From Manihot esculenta (taxonomy: Eukaryota; Streptophyta; Magnoliopsida; Malpighiales; Euphorbiaceae): 64,000 nt of DNA. Shown in pieces: positions 1-11,446 of the stretch. The translations under genes were made by a program, and so were the position numbers. The notes beneath the pieces were generated by a model that was not told the DNA's origin, ran no database searches, and was given only the letters and a program-made list of their open reading frames with translations. The stretch lies in NCBI RefSeq assembly GCF_001659605.2, contig NC_035162.2:24718161-24782160 (forward strand), written 5' to 3'. Numbering within the stretch: the stretch's first letter is position 1; each line of letters opens with the position of its first letter.

Positions 1-1785
1 TACCCATCTTCTCTGCCTCAAATTCAGCTCTTTCTGACTCAAGATGTACTGTAAACTCTTGTGATCTGTGAAGATCTCGCATTTAACCCCATAAAGGTAA
101 TGCCTCCACATCTTGAGTGCAAAGATGACTGCCGCCATCTCTAGGTCATGGGTGGGGTAATTCAACTCGTGCTTCTTTAGCTGTCGAGAAGCATAAGCAA
201 TCACCCTATCATTCTGCATCAAAACACAACCCAATCCCACTCGAGACGCATCACAGAACACTGTGAAGTCCTCATTACTGACTGGCAGAGATAACACCGG
301 TGCTGATGTTAATCTTCTCTTTAACTCTGCAAAGCTCTCTTCACATTGTTTCAACCACACGAACCTCTAATTCTTTTGAGTCAGTTTGGTCATAGGAGCA
401 GCTATCTTGGAGAAGTCCTGAACGAACCTCCTGTAGTAACCTGCCAAACCCAAAAAGCTTTTAATCTCTGTTACTGTCGTGGGTCTGGGCCAGTTAGCTA
501 CAGCCTCTATCTTCTTGGGGTCTACCTCAATACCTTCTGCTGATACAACATGCCCCAAGAATGAAATGCTCCTCAACCAAAACTCACTCTTAGAGAACTT
601 GGCATACAAGCCATGCTCTCTCAGAGTCTGCAGAACTGTCCTCAGATGCTGGGCATGCTCCTCTGCAGTTTTGGAATATACTAAGATATCATCGATGAAG
701 ACAATAACAAAGTGATCCAGATACTCGCTGAAAACTCTGTTCATGAGATCCATGAATGTTGCAGGGGCATTAGTCAACCCGAACGGCATTACTAAGAACT
801 CATAATGCCCATATCTGGTCCTGAAAGCTGTCTTTGGCACATCTGCTTCTCTGACTCTCAGCTGATGATACCTGGATCTCAGATCTATTTTAGAAAAACA
901 ACCGGCTCCAGCTAGCTGGTCAAATAGATCGTCGATCCTAGGTAGAGGATACTTATTTTTGGTAGTGACCTTGTTCAACTGCCTGTAGTCGATACAAAGT
1001 CTGAGGGATCCATCCTTCTTTCTGACAAATAGCACTGGAGCACCCCAAGGTGAGGTACTAGGGCGGATGAAACCCTTCTCTACCAACTCCTGCAACTGCT
1101 CTTTCAGCTCTTTTAATTCTACTGGTGCCATCCTGTAGGGAGGAATAGAGATAGGTCTGGTACCAGGCAACAATTCTATTTCAAACTCTATCTCCCTATC
1201 AGGTGGTAGTCCTGGAAGCTCATCTGGACAGACGTCTAGGAATTCTCGGACTACTGGTACTGAGGCTGGTTCCCTGACCTGACTATCTAACTCTCTCACA
1301 TGAGCTAGAAACCCCTGACAACCCCTCCGAAGCAAACGACGAGCCTGAAGGGCTGAGATCAAACCTCTAGGTGTTCCCCTCCTGTCTCCTCTGAAGACAC
1401 ACACTGACCCATCCTGATCTTTGAGACTAACTACATTGTCTCTACAGTCCAAGGTAGCACCATATGCAGATAGCCAATCCATCCCTAGAATGACATCAAA
1501 ATCTGTCAAATTTAGAACCACCAGGTCAGCTGGAAGGCATCTACCCTCTATGAACACTGGACTGAAATGACAGACTGACTCTGTCACTGATGGGTTACAT
1601 TTAGGTCCACTGACCCAAAGAGGACACTCTAACTCAGAAATCATCAGACCCAAACTCCCCACGGCTCTCGAAGCAATAAAAAAGTGAGAAGCACCGGGGT
1701 CCATCAAATCATACACCTCAGAACACCCAATGATGAGATTACCTGACACCACTGTGTTCGACGTGTTTGCCTCCTCCTGTGTCAC
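1..1785 (-). pseudogene. pol of element 1 (protease, RT, start of RNase H), degenerate
   Basis: Open from 1785 to 367 and continuing with damage to the window edge. The protease has a DPGAS-type active-site motif (retropepsins usually D-S/T-G) near the start. The reverse transcriptase follows with the [12 protein letters not shown] block and the catalytic FIDDI motif (a form of YxDD). RT thumb text of the [12 protein letters not shown] type ends the open stretch. Bases 1-366 resemble RNase H, including a CDAS-type motif, as compared with the homologous stretch of element 2 at 12409-12720. A stop sits at 367-369. The protein would make and process the cDNA of the element; integrase is not in this window. 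Confidence 0.85.
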
Positions 1786-1902
1786 AGTGAAGATCCGTAC
1801 TGGGGCTACCGGACCTTCACCTCGAGAACCTGCTACTGAAGAAGAGGCTGACCCTCTCCCTCTGCCTCTGCCACTGCTCTGAGGTATGGCTGGAGCTGCT
1901 GG

Positions 1903-3315
1903 CTATGCCACACTGCCTGAGCTCATCTGCTGGGATGGTGCCATAAAGGTCGCTTGAGGACATTTCCGAGCAAAATGTCCCTCCTGCCCACACTTAAAGC
2001 AGGCTGTAGATCTCATACGACAAACTCCTTTGTGCGGCCTTCCACATCTCATGCACACTGTACTGCCTGTGCCAGAGCTTGAGCCACTACCCATTCCCAG
2101 ACTAGACTTGATCTTATTCTAGAACTTGCCTTTCTTTGCTTTAAACTTTTCTCCCTTCCTACTGCCAGAAGCTGCTGCACTGGGGGTCTTAGAACCCGAA
2201 GACTGTGCCACATGCTATTTTACTATTCCCTGAATAATGGCACTCGCCTCCATCTTCCTGGCGCCATCCTCTATAGAGTGGAAACTCTCTTTCTCTGCTG
2301 GAAGAATCAAGGAGGAATACCTGGGATGCAGTCTCATGGTATATCTCCTTGCCTTCTTCTGGTAAGTTTCATAAGCCTGACCCACATACTAAAGCAGATC
2401 CAGGAACTTATCTGTGTATTCATCTACACTCATCTCCTCAGTCTGCCTCAGCTGCTCAAATTCTATCACTTTTATCTCTCTGGAACTGTCAGGAAAAGCC
2501 CACCCAGCAAATTCATTGGCGAACTCTCCCCAAGACATACTGTCCAACCTGGGTTCCACATAATTCTTGAACCACTCTCGAGCTTTCTTGCATTTGAGTG
2601 TGAACCCCGCCATCTCAATGGCTATGCTATCGTCAGCTCCTAACTCATCGGTTATCATCTTAACCATTCTGAGGTACTCAAATGGATCATCTCCCGTATT
2701 GAATTTGGGAGCATCCAATTTCAGATACTCTGTCATTTTCACTTTACTTCCCTCAGCTGAGCTAGGTTGAGGTACTTGGACAACAGGGACTACTGGTTCT
2801 GGTTCTGGTGGTGCAGAAGGTGCTGTATCACTTGGATCTGGGTATGTTGTACTGGGATGGAAAGGTGTGGGTGGATACATGGGATAAGGTGGGTAAAAAG
2901 GAGGATAAGGCATATAAGGCATATAGGTAGGATATAGGGCAAAGCTAGAGTAATCCGACGTACTCCCCATCGGATACCTTGGGCCCTGTGGAAAGGGTGG
3001 ATAGTGGGGTGGATAACCAAACCCCGAGGCCTGAGCGCCTCCTTGAAACTCTCCCATACCCTCTTCAGACCTGCCCATAGCCATGCTTTCCTCTCTTTGC
3101 TGATCCACATCCATAGCCTCCCTCACTTCCTCTGAGCTCCCTCCTCTTTCTGCTCCTCTTCTGCTCTCGTCAAAAGACCTTCTAGGGTCCCTTGACGTAC
3201 CCTCCCTGCTCGATCTCTGAGACCTCGTCCTTGGCAATGCAGGAGGACGAGCATTTGATCCCTCATTCACTGGTGGGACTCCAGTCAATCATGCAGATCG
3301 ACGAGTTCCTCTCAT
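1903..3315 (-). pseudogene. gag of element 1 with CCHC zinc knuckle, several nonsense mutations
   Basis: The probable start is the ATG at 3313-3315 (M-R-G-T-R-R-S-A), but a stop at about 3289-3291 follows where element 2 has an Arg codon. A long open stretch runs 3288-2389: a Pro/Tyr/Met-rich N-terminus, then the retrotransposon capsid block (KMTEYLKLDAPKF, then AREWFKNYV). A TAG just beyond 2389 and further stops break the rest. The 1903-2094 stretch holds the nucleocapsid zinc knuckle CFKCGQEGHFARKC (C-x2-C-x4-H-x4-C). Role in an intact copy: particle protein that packages element RNA. Confidence 0.85.
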
Positions 3316-3525
3316 CTTAACTTTCTGGAAAACAACACATAACATAACACATTAGCATGAATACTTCACATAACAACAATGCACATGCATAAGTCATGGC
3401 ATTACACATCATCATATATACATGACTCAACATCCTATCCTAGTGGACATGATTTCCTATTGTGCTTGACCAACTATAACCTCTATGACCCGACACTCTA
3501 TCTAGGTTCGACCATATGAACCTAG

Positions 3526-3538
3526 GGCTCTGATACCA
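3526..3538 (-). other. Primer binding site of element 1 (tRNA-iMet type)
   Basis: The plus strand shows GGCTCTGATACCA, whose reverse complement is the usual plant initiator-Met tRNA primer binding site TGGTATCAGAGCC. It lies three bases from the LTR start at 3542, which fixes the element's orientation as minus. Confidence 0.85.
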
Positions 3539-5359
3539 ATCTGTAACGATCCAAAAATCGGACCGCTACCGGCGCTAGGATCCAGGTCGACTTAAGGTCG
3601 CCGGGACCCGTAGCAAGCCTGCTATACTCTCTGTGTACCTGTACAATCCCATACATGATCATACATTTTCTGTAAAAGCATAAAACTTTGCTCTGAACCA
3701 AGGCTCAACCTGTGCATGCACTATCTCTGTACTACAGAACCCCTTACTAGAGCTTTCTCCAGACGGGTTAAACTCATACATATTAAGCTTGGTTTTCACA
3801 TACCCATAAACACATTTACATAAAACAAACCATGTACACAAAAGGGATTTACAATACAAATGGGTCAAGCACAATACTAATACATCTCTTCACAATAGTA
3901 CATGTCCACACTAGCTATTACACATCTCTTTACTCTTCCTGTACCCTGCTGACTCCCCTCTGAACTAAGATCCTGCAAAACTGGGATTAAGGAGAGGGAT
4001 GAGCTACTATAGCCCAGTGAGTAGAACCAATAAAATCATGTTAATAAACATGCTCACATGAAATGCGTCACATCACAAGTAAATCACCCATCTCAGACGG
4101 ACTGATTCAAAAATCCCTCAACTGTGCCCGGCCCGCGAAGGAGCTCCTCAGGACTTTATTACGCACCCTAGGGTGCCTGTGCCCGACCCTCTCAGGGCTC
4201 CTCAGGACTTTACTATGAGGGGTAATGAATCCACTATGTCTGATCCGTACAAGCGTAGAATACTGCAATGCGTCACATTAGTGTAGTCTAGTGCACTCAA
4301 CCTATTACATATCATGATGCATGGAACATGCTCAAAGCATTTAATGTCTCAATTGAAAACATAAGTTTAGTTCCACTCACCTCTGGCTGACTCTGAATAC
4401 TCTGACGCAGTGCTCACTGCTGCTCTCTTCGGTTCCTCTGGTTCGTTCCTACACAGGTGGACGCAAATGAGGGACCAAACTAGCTCAAGAACAACTCTAT
4501 AAAAATCCCCAAAAACCCCTTACACCATCCTCAAACAATCACATAAAACATGCAAAAGAAGGCTGGACAGGGCACTTTCGGCGGCAGGTTTGGCGGCCGA
4601 AAGTCCCTTCCAGAGCCGAAACTCAAGCACTTTCGGCGGCACTTCGGCTGCCGAAAGTCCTCTCCAGAGACGAAAGTCCCCAACCTTCGGCGGCACCTTC
4701 GGCGGCCGAAACCCCCCTCCAGAGCCGAAAGTCCAAACTTTCGGGGGCAAGCTTAGGCAGCCGAAACCACCTCCTTAGCACGTTCGGCGGCCGAACCTTC
4801 TTTCGGCGGCCGAACCTTCTTTCGGCGGCCGAAACTGGGTTTGCTAGGAAGGCAGAACCCTGCTCTGCTTCAAGCAAAACTCACCCAACTTCACACATAC
4901 ATGCAACCCAAACTTCCATAACCTGCATATACTCAAGTATAGGCACAAAGGGGTCCAAAACTAACTTAAAACCCCAACAAACATCACAACTCAACATATA
5001 TACAAGCTTTGACCACAAATCAACCAAAAACACAACTAAACCTAAACATGCATCCAACTCTATAAAACCTTCATAAATCATGAAAAGAAGTTCAGGATCT
5101 TCACTTACCTCTTATAAACAAGAAGATAAACGATCCCAACGTGGAGATATGAAGAAACTCTCCCTCAAAGTCTCCAACTTCAAAACTTTTAGTTGCTTTG
5201 CTCAAAAGCTTCAAAACAACATAAAACTCATCAAAACTTTGAAAGATTTGAAGAAAACATGAAAATCACCCAAGGAAGATCATGGTCTCACCTTTGTCTG
5301 TGAAAATGGAAGAAATCTTATCCATTCACCGACCTAGGGCCTTTTATAGGTGGCTGGCC

Positions 5360-6570
5360 TGTAATACCCGGCTCGAGTCTGGCGTTGGAATTCTACGTTC
5401 CGGTGGAATTTAGGATGTCGGAATCTTTTAGAAGGGTAAGCTTTATGTTTTTCTAAAGTAATGTAGTATGTTTTAATGTTTTAAAGTTAAATGGAACGAA
5501 GTGTTTGAAAGAAAAGCACCAAGGAAGAAAAGCCAGGTTCGGCCACCGAAGGTGAAAGTTCGGCCGCCGAACATGCATGGCTTTCGGTTTCACGATAGGC
5601 CGCCGAAGGTGGTCTGGCCAGCCACCTATAAAAGGCCCTCAGTCGGTTGAAGGGATAAGGACATGCACCATGATTATGCAATAGGTTGCGTGCATTAGAA
5701 ACCACGAATATGTTGCATTGCATACTTACTTATGGATGTGGGTGGATGCTGAATGATCCAATAGTTCCTGAGAAAGTCCAGGTGCCCATTCTACGCCCTG
5801 GCAGGTATAGTAAAGTCTAGGTGCCTAGTCTACGCCCTGGCAGGTATAGAAAGTCCAGGTGCCCAGTCTACGCCCTGGCACAATGGTAAGTACAGGTGTT
5901 ATATACACATATAGATATACATGACAGGAAGACCAGGTGCCCATTCTACGCCCTGGCACGGATATGATGTTGGGACTATTTGGTGATAGGTTTACCCTTG
6001 ATGTGAATTGTCTGTGATATGATGCATTCCATAAGATCATGTTTTAATGACCTGTTTTGTTGTTCTACTCATTGGGCTATAGAGCTCATCCCACTCCCTT
6101 AACCCCAGTTTTGCAGGATCAGTGTACAGGGAAAGATCAGCAGGGTACAGGAAGCGAAAAGAGTTTTGTAATCATATAGTGTGGACATGTCCTATTAAAG
6201 AGATGTAATAGTTGTATATAAGTTAGAATTGTGCTTGACTTAATTAGTTTGTTTTTGTAAATCCTTTTGTATACATGGTCTGTGTTTATGTATATGTCCA
6301 GTTGATGAGTATGACCAGGTTTAACATATACTGTGTGGACTTAGCTAGAGCTTTGATGAGTGCTCTGGCAAGGAGGTCTGTGTACATAGATAGTGCATGC
6401 GCAGGTTGAGCCTTGGTTTAGAGAAAAGTTTTTACTTTCACAGAAAATGTATGATCATGTATGGGATTTACAGGTACACAGAGAGTATAGCAGGCTTGCT
6501 ACGGGTTTCAGCGACCTTAAGTAGACCTAAATCCTAGCGCCAGTGGCGGTCCGATTTTTGGGTCGTTACA
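5360..6570 (+). mobile_element. Solo LTR of the same chromovirus family, opposite orientation
   Basis: Starts TGTAATACCC and ends GGTCGTTACA, the reverse complement of the other family LTR ends. It is bounded by the perfect 5-bp duplication TGGCC (5355-5359 and 6571-6575). At 1,211 bp it is roughly 0.8 kb shorter than its sisters, so it is an internally deleted or short-form LTR. No internal domain remains, as expected after LTR-LTR recombination. Confidence 0.88.
5773..5958. repeat. Four-copy minisatellite inside the solo LTR
   Basis: Four copies of a unit containing AGGTGCCCAKTCTACGCCCTGGCA (shown here as a consensus in two halves: AGGTGCCCA and CTACGCCCTGGCA). The last copy is separated by about 70 bases. 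Sister LTRs have different short arrays in the equivalent place. Confidence 0.75.
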
Positions 6571-6829
6571 TGGCCAGCCCACCTTCGGCGGCCTAACGTG
6601 AATCCAAACTCATGCCTGTTCGGCGCCGAACTTTCACCTTCGGCGGCCGAACCTAGCATTTCTTCCTTGGCTCTTTTCTTTCAAAAACTCATTTCCTTTT
6701 CACTTAAAAACATTAAAACATACTAAACACTTTTAGAAAAACATAAATCTTACCCTTCTAGAGAATTCTGACATCCTGGATTCCACCGGACAGTAGAATT
6801 CCGATGTCAGACTCTAGCCGGGTATTACA
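6571..6829 (-). repeat. Distal remainder of element 1 5' LTR
   Basis: Continues the LTR after the solo-LTR insertion, ending CCGGGTATTACA at 6829, directly followed by element 2 LTR sequence beginning TACACTAGGGCC. Confidence 0.8.
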
Positions 6830-8631
6830 TACACTAGGGCCAAGCACAATTCTATCCTCAATACAATTCTTTACATTACATCACATTATAACATTTTACA
6901 ATACATGTCCACTACTACTATTACATAGACATAACTTCAACCTGGAAGACTCCCCAGTCTATCCCGTACCTGCAAACCTGGGGGGTTAAAGGAAAGGGGT
7001 GAGCTACTAGAGCCCAGTGAGCAGAATAGTAAAACATTATATTAAAATCCATGTTTTCATGAAATGCATCACATCACAAATAAATCACATCAAGGACGGA
7101 TTTGTCACCAATAGTCCTCTACATTCCAATGTGCCGGGACGTAGAATGGGTCAACTGGACTTTCTCTTAAACATCACATATTATAACATTCCAATGTGCC
7201 GGGACATAGATGGGTCAACCGAACTTCCACATTATATCATCATCACATTATATCAAGGACTAATGGGTCATCCAACATCCATCCACATCAACATCAAAGT
7301 ATGCAATGCAACATATTCGTGAATTCTAATGCAAACACCCTAATATATCTCATGGCATTCGTGATGCATGAACATGCTCAAATTTAGTTTGCTTTGAAAC
7401 ATAAAGATTCATTCTACTCACCTCAGGCTGACTCTGAAATAGCTAGCTCACTGTTGGGGTCCTCGGTTCCTCGGGTCCGAACCTACACAGGTGCACTCAA
7501 AATGAGGGACCAAACATACACTAACATGACTCTAAACAACTCCCCAAAAATCCCCTAAAACATCACAAAACAATCATAGAAAGCATGCAAAGGAAGGCTG
7601 GACAGGGCACTTTCGGTGGCAGGTTCGGCGGCCGAAAGTCCTTCCAGAGCCGAAACTCAGCCACTTTCGGCGGCACCTTCGGCGGCCGAAAGTCCCTTCC
7701 AGAGACGAAACTCATGCATCTTCGGCGGCACCTTCGGCGGCCGAAACTCCCCTCCAGAGCCGAAAGTCCAACTTTTGGGGGCAGGGTTCGGTAGCCAGAA
7801 GCTTGCCTCCACAGGCAGGTTCGGCGGCCGAAAGTGCCTTCGGCTGCCGAACCTGAGTTCTTCCAGAAGTGGCAGAACTCAGCCCTTATGCACATCCATG
7901 CCTCCAAAACCTTCCAAACTCAAACACAACACTCCTAAACATGCATAAACACATTCATAAGCATATAGGGGTCTCAAACTATCCTATACCCTAACAAACA
8001 TCACATAGCAACACAATAATCATGCATTTCATACTTAACCCATAAAAACCCTAACATTTAACAACTAGCCTAATCATGCATCAATACCCCTTAAAACCCC
8101 TTAAAACATGCTCAAAACATCAAAGACGTGAGGATCGACGCTTACCTCTTGAAGATCGAGAGAATGCGTGACCCAACTTGGAGATTTGGGGAAAATGAGT
8201 TCCGGAGGTCTCCAAGCTTCACAACTTCAGTTTGAGCTCAAAATCTTCAAAACCAAGTTAAAACTTGTTAGAAACTTGAAGGATTTGAAGGAAAACGTCA
8301 AAACCAACCATGGGAGGGCATGAACTCACCTTTGCCCGAAAATGGAGGAGAAAGCTCGCCCATTTTCGGACATGGAGCCTTTTATAGGTGGCTTGCCAGA
8401 CCACCTTCGGAAGCCAAAGGTGACTCCAAAACTCCACCAAGTTCGGCGGTCGAACCTGGATTTTCCTCCATGGTGTTTTTCTTTCAAAACTCAATTTCTT
8501 TCATACTTAAAACCTTGAAAACATGTAAAAATATTTTAAAAAAACATATTCTTACCCTTCTAGAGAATTCCGACATCCGAGATTCCGCCGAACGGTAGAA
8601 ATCTGATGTCGGAGTCTAGCCGGGTATTACA
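6830..8631 (-). repeat. 3' LTR of element 2 (remainder)
   Basis: Closely matches 16282-18170, including the arrangement of GC-rich boxes, and ends GGGTATTACA. Contains a small array of a unit with TGTGCCGGGACRTAGAWTGGG at about 7130-7270. Confidence 0.85.
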
Positions 8632-8648
8632 TTCTCCCCCCCTTAAGA
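8632..8648 (-). other. Polypurine tract of element 2
   Basis: TTCTCCCCCCCTTAAG on the plus strand reads as a purine run directly upstream of the 3' LTR on the coding strand, the usual plus-strand primer site. Confidence 0.75.
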
Positions 8649-8729
8649 ACATTCGTCCCCGAATGTTCACCAAACAAGCATAGCAAGGCATAACACCTAA
8701 AAACACATAAAAACACATAGATACTAACC

Positions 8730-9464
8730 TTAAAAGAGATGAGGGTATTGCTGGAGTATAGACTCCCGTGTCTCCCAGGTACATTCTTCTATGTTGTGGT
8801 GATTCCAAAGGACTTTCACCATCGGGATTTCCTTGTTCCTCAACCTTCTGATCTGTGTGTCTATAATCCGCACTGGCTGCTCAACATAGGTGAGATCTCC
8901 TAGGATCTCCACATCAGGCTCACTAAGAACCTTGCCCGGATCTGACACGAACTTTCACAACATGAAAACATGGAAAACTGGATGGATTCTTTCCATGGAA
9001 GCAGGCAAGTCCAACTTGTACGATACATTCCCGACCTTTTGCAAGATCTCAAAGGGTCCGATGTACCGTGGAGCTAACTTACCTTTCTTCCCAAAACGAA
9101 CCACCCCTTTCATAGGAGACACCTTGAGCAACACCAAATCTCCCTCCTGAAACTCTACCTGTCTTCTGCGGATATCTGCATAACTCTTTTGCCTGCTCAC
9201 AGCAATCTTGATCCTTTCTCTGATAATTGGTACTACTCTGCTGGTGATCTCTACTAGCTCAGGCCCTGCCAAGGCCCTTTCTCTAACTTCCTCCCAGTAG
9301 ACAGGTGACCTGCACTTCCTTCCATACAAAACTTCATATGGAGCCATCCCTATGCTAGCATGATAGCTGTTATTGTAGGCAAACTCCACCAAAGGTAGAT
9401 GCTGCCTCCAAGAACCGCCAAAATCTAGCACACACATCCTGAGCATATCTTCAATTGTCTGGAT
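8730..9464 (-). pseudogene. Integrase C-terminal part and chromodomain of element 2
   Basis: Two open pieces. 8955-9464 continues the integrase after the solo-LTR break: VEFAYNNSYHASIGMAPYE, then the GPFEILQKVG C-terminal block. 8730-8948 encodes a chromodomain (PVRIIDTQIRRLRNKEIP, then VLWNHHNIEECTWE and the YPHLF end), the mark of chromoviruses and thought to guide insertion to particular chromatin. A stop near 8952 separates the pieces. The final residues lie about 100 bases before the polypurine tract. Confidence 0.85.
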
Positions 9465-11446
9465 TGTAACGACCCGGAAATCCGGACTGCTACCGGCGCT
9501 AGGATCCAGATCGGCTTAAGGCCGCCGAGACCCGTAGCAAGCCTGCTATACTCTCTAGGTACCTGTAACATCCCATACAACAGACCATGTATACATAAGA
9601 GGGATTTACATCACATCTGGGTCAAGCACAAAACTATACATAGCTCGTTATAATTTTTACATCTCTTTACAATTTTACATGTCCACACTAATCTATTACA
9701 TATTTCTTTACTCTTTCTGACTTCTGCTGATCCTCCCCTGACCTTTGAGCCTGCACAAAACTGGGATTATGGGGAAGGGGTAAGCTATAAAGCCCAATGA
9801 GTAAAAACAAGGAAAACAGTTCATTAATGACATGCTCTTATGAATGCGTCACAGCACAAACATTTCATATCACGGATGGACATGACCACCAAAACTCCCT
9901 CCTATGTCAGTATGCCTGGCCCGGCCAGGTCTTATAACCCCTGTATGCCTGGCCCAGCCAGGTCTTACAACGTCCGTATGCCTGGCCCGGCCAGGTCTTA
10001 CAACAGCTCTAGGGCTATTGGGGTCGCCTTGGTCCATCCACATCATCATATGCATCATATTATGCAATGCGCCATATTCGTGAAACTAGTGCAATCAACC
10101 TACTATAATCATCATGATGCATGAACATGCTTTAGGCATTCAATTTCTTTAAAAATAACAGATTAAATCTATTTCTACTCACCTCTGGCTGACTCTGAAC
10201 TGACTCTAACTACTCTGAAGCAGTGCTCACTGCTGCTCTTTGCGGTTCCTCTGGTCCGTTCCTACACAGGTGGACTCAAATGAGGGACCAAACTAGCTCA
10301 AGAACAACTCTATAAAACTCCCCAAAACCCTCTTAACACATCCTACAACAGTCACATAAAACATGCAAAAGAAGGCTGGACAGGGCACTTTCGGCGGCAG
10401 GTTCGACGGTCGAAAGTCCCTTCCAGAGACGAAACTCAAGCACCTTCGGCGGCCGAACTTTACTTTCGACAGCCGAACCCTTTCGGGGGCAAGATTCGGG
10501 GGCTGAAAGGCACTCCAGAGACGAAAGTCTCTAACCTTCGGCAGCACCTTCGGCGGTCGAAACCCCGCTCTAGAGCCGAAAGTCCAAACCTTCGGGGGCG
10601 AGCTTAGGCAGCCGAAACCACCTCCTTAGCACGTTCGGCGGCCGAACCTTCCTTCGGCGGCCGAAACTGGATTTGCCAATCAGGCAGAATCCTCCTCTTC
10701 TCATGCACAACTTCCCCCAAACCAACCTCAACATGCATTTCAACACTCCATAATACACATATCCTCAAGTATATGCACAAAGGGGTCCAAAACTATCCTA
10801 AAACCCCAAACAACATCAACAAACACAACACATAACATGCTTGTACACAAACCTCACATAAAACCTACTTAACTTAAATATGCATATCTACCCAACCAAC
10901 TTGCATAAAACTTGCTTAAAACATTAAAAGATGTCAGGAAACTTCACTTACCTCTGGTAAACAAGAGGATGAAGGGTCCTAACGTAGAGATATGGGGAAA
11001 ACACTCCTCAAGTCTCCAAACGTCAAGTCTTGGGTTTTATGCTCAAAAACTTCAAAAAGAACAAAAATCTTGTTAAAACCTTGAAAGATTGAAGCAGATC
11101 ATGAAAGTCAACTTGGGAAGGGTTTGGGCTCACCTCTGGCTGAAAGTGGAAGCAAAATATCATCCTTCCACCGACTTGGGGCCTTTTATAGGTGGCTGGC
11201 CAGACCACCTTCTGCGGCCAAACGTGAATCTGAAACCATACAAGGTTCGGCGGCCGAAACTCACTTTCGGCGGCCGAACTTGTCATTTCCTTCCTTTGTG
11301 TTTTCCATGCAAAAACTCTTTATAAAACATTAAACCACATCAAAAAACTTTTCAAAAACATAAATCTTACCCTTCTAGAGAAATCCGACATCAGAGAGTC
11401 CACCGGGACGTAGAATTCCAATGCCGAACTCTAGCCGGGTATTACA
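9465..11446 (-). mobile_element. Solo LTR of the same family inside the integrase gene
   Basis: Starts TGTAACGACCC and ends GGGTATTACA, 1,982 bp, flanked by a perfect TSD TGGAT (9460-9464 and 11447-11451). The integrase of element 2 continues in frame on the other side once the LTR and one TSD copy are disregarded. It holds a three-copy array at 9911-10005 and GC-rich boxes at 10385-10665. Confidence 0.9.
9911..10005. repeat. Three-copy minisatellite in solo LTR
   Basis: Three units of about 34 bp built on TATGCCTGGCCCGGCCAGGT, each containing the palindrome-like CCTGGCCCGGCCAGG. It occupies the same LTR zone as the different arrays at 5773-5958 and 16583-16715. Confidence 0.8.

Larger units (their letters stand above)
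1..6829 (-). mobile_element. Element 1: Ty3/Gypsy chromovirus (Tekay/Del-like), left part outside window
   Basis: Minus-strand LTR retrotransposon. Reading leftwards it has a 5' LTR (3542-6829, itself interrupted), a tRNA-iMet primer binding site, gag, protease, reverse transcriptase and the start of RNase H, after which the window ends. Its 5' LTR begins directly after the sequence TACAC of another LTR of the same family (element 2's 3' LTR), so it appears to be inserted into that LTR; the left end and second TSD copy must lie beyond base 1. gag and pol carry several in-frame stops, so this copy is not autonomous. Family placement rests on near identity of its RT to element 2, which ends in a chromodomain. 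Confidence 0.88.
3542..6829 (-). repeat. 5' LTR of element 1, split by a solo LTR
   Basis: On the plus strand it starts TGTAACGATCC and ends GGGTATTACA. Without the insertion at 5360-6570 and one TSD copy it is about 2.07 kb, matching sister LTRs at 9465-11446 and 15962-18170. It carries repeated GC-rich TTCGGCGGCCGAA-type boxes (4570-4840 and around 6590-6650). Confidence 0.85.

Noticed and set aside
2212..2643. 143-codon plus-strand open frame
   Set aside because: Antisense shadow of the element 1 gag.
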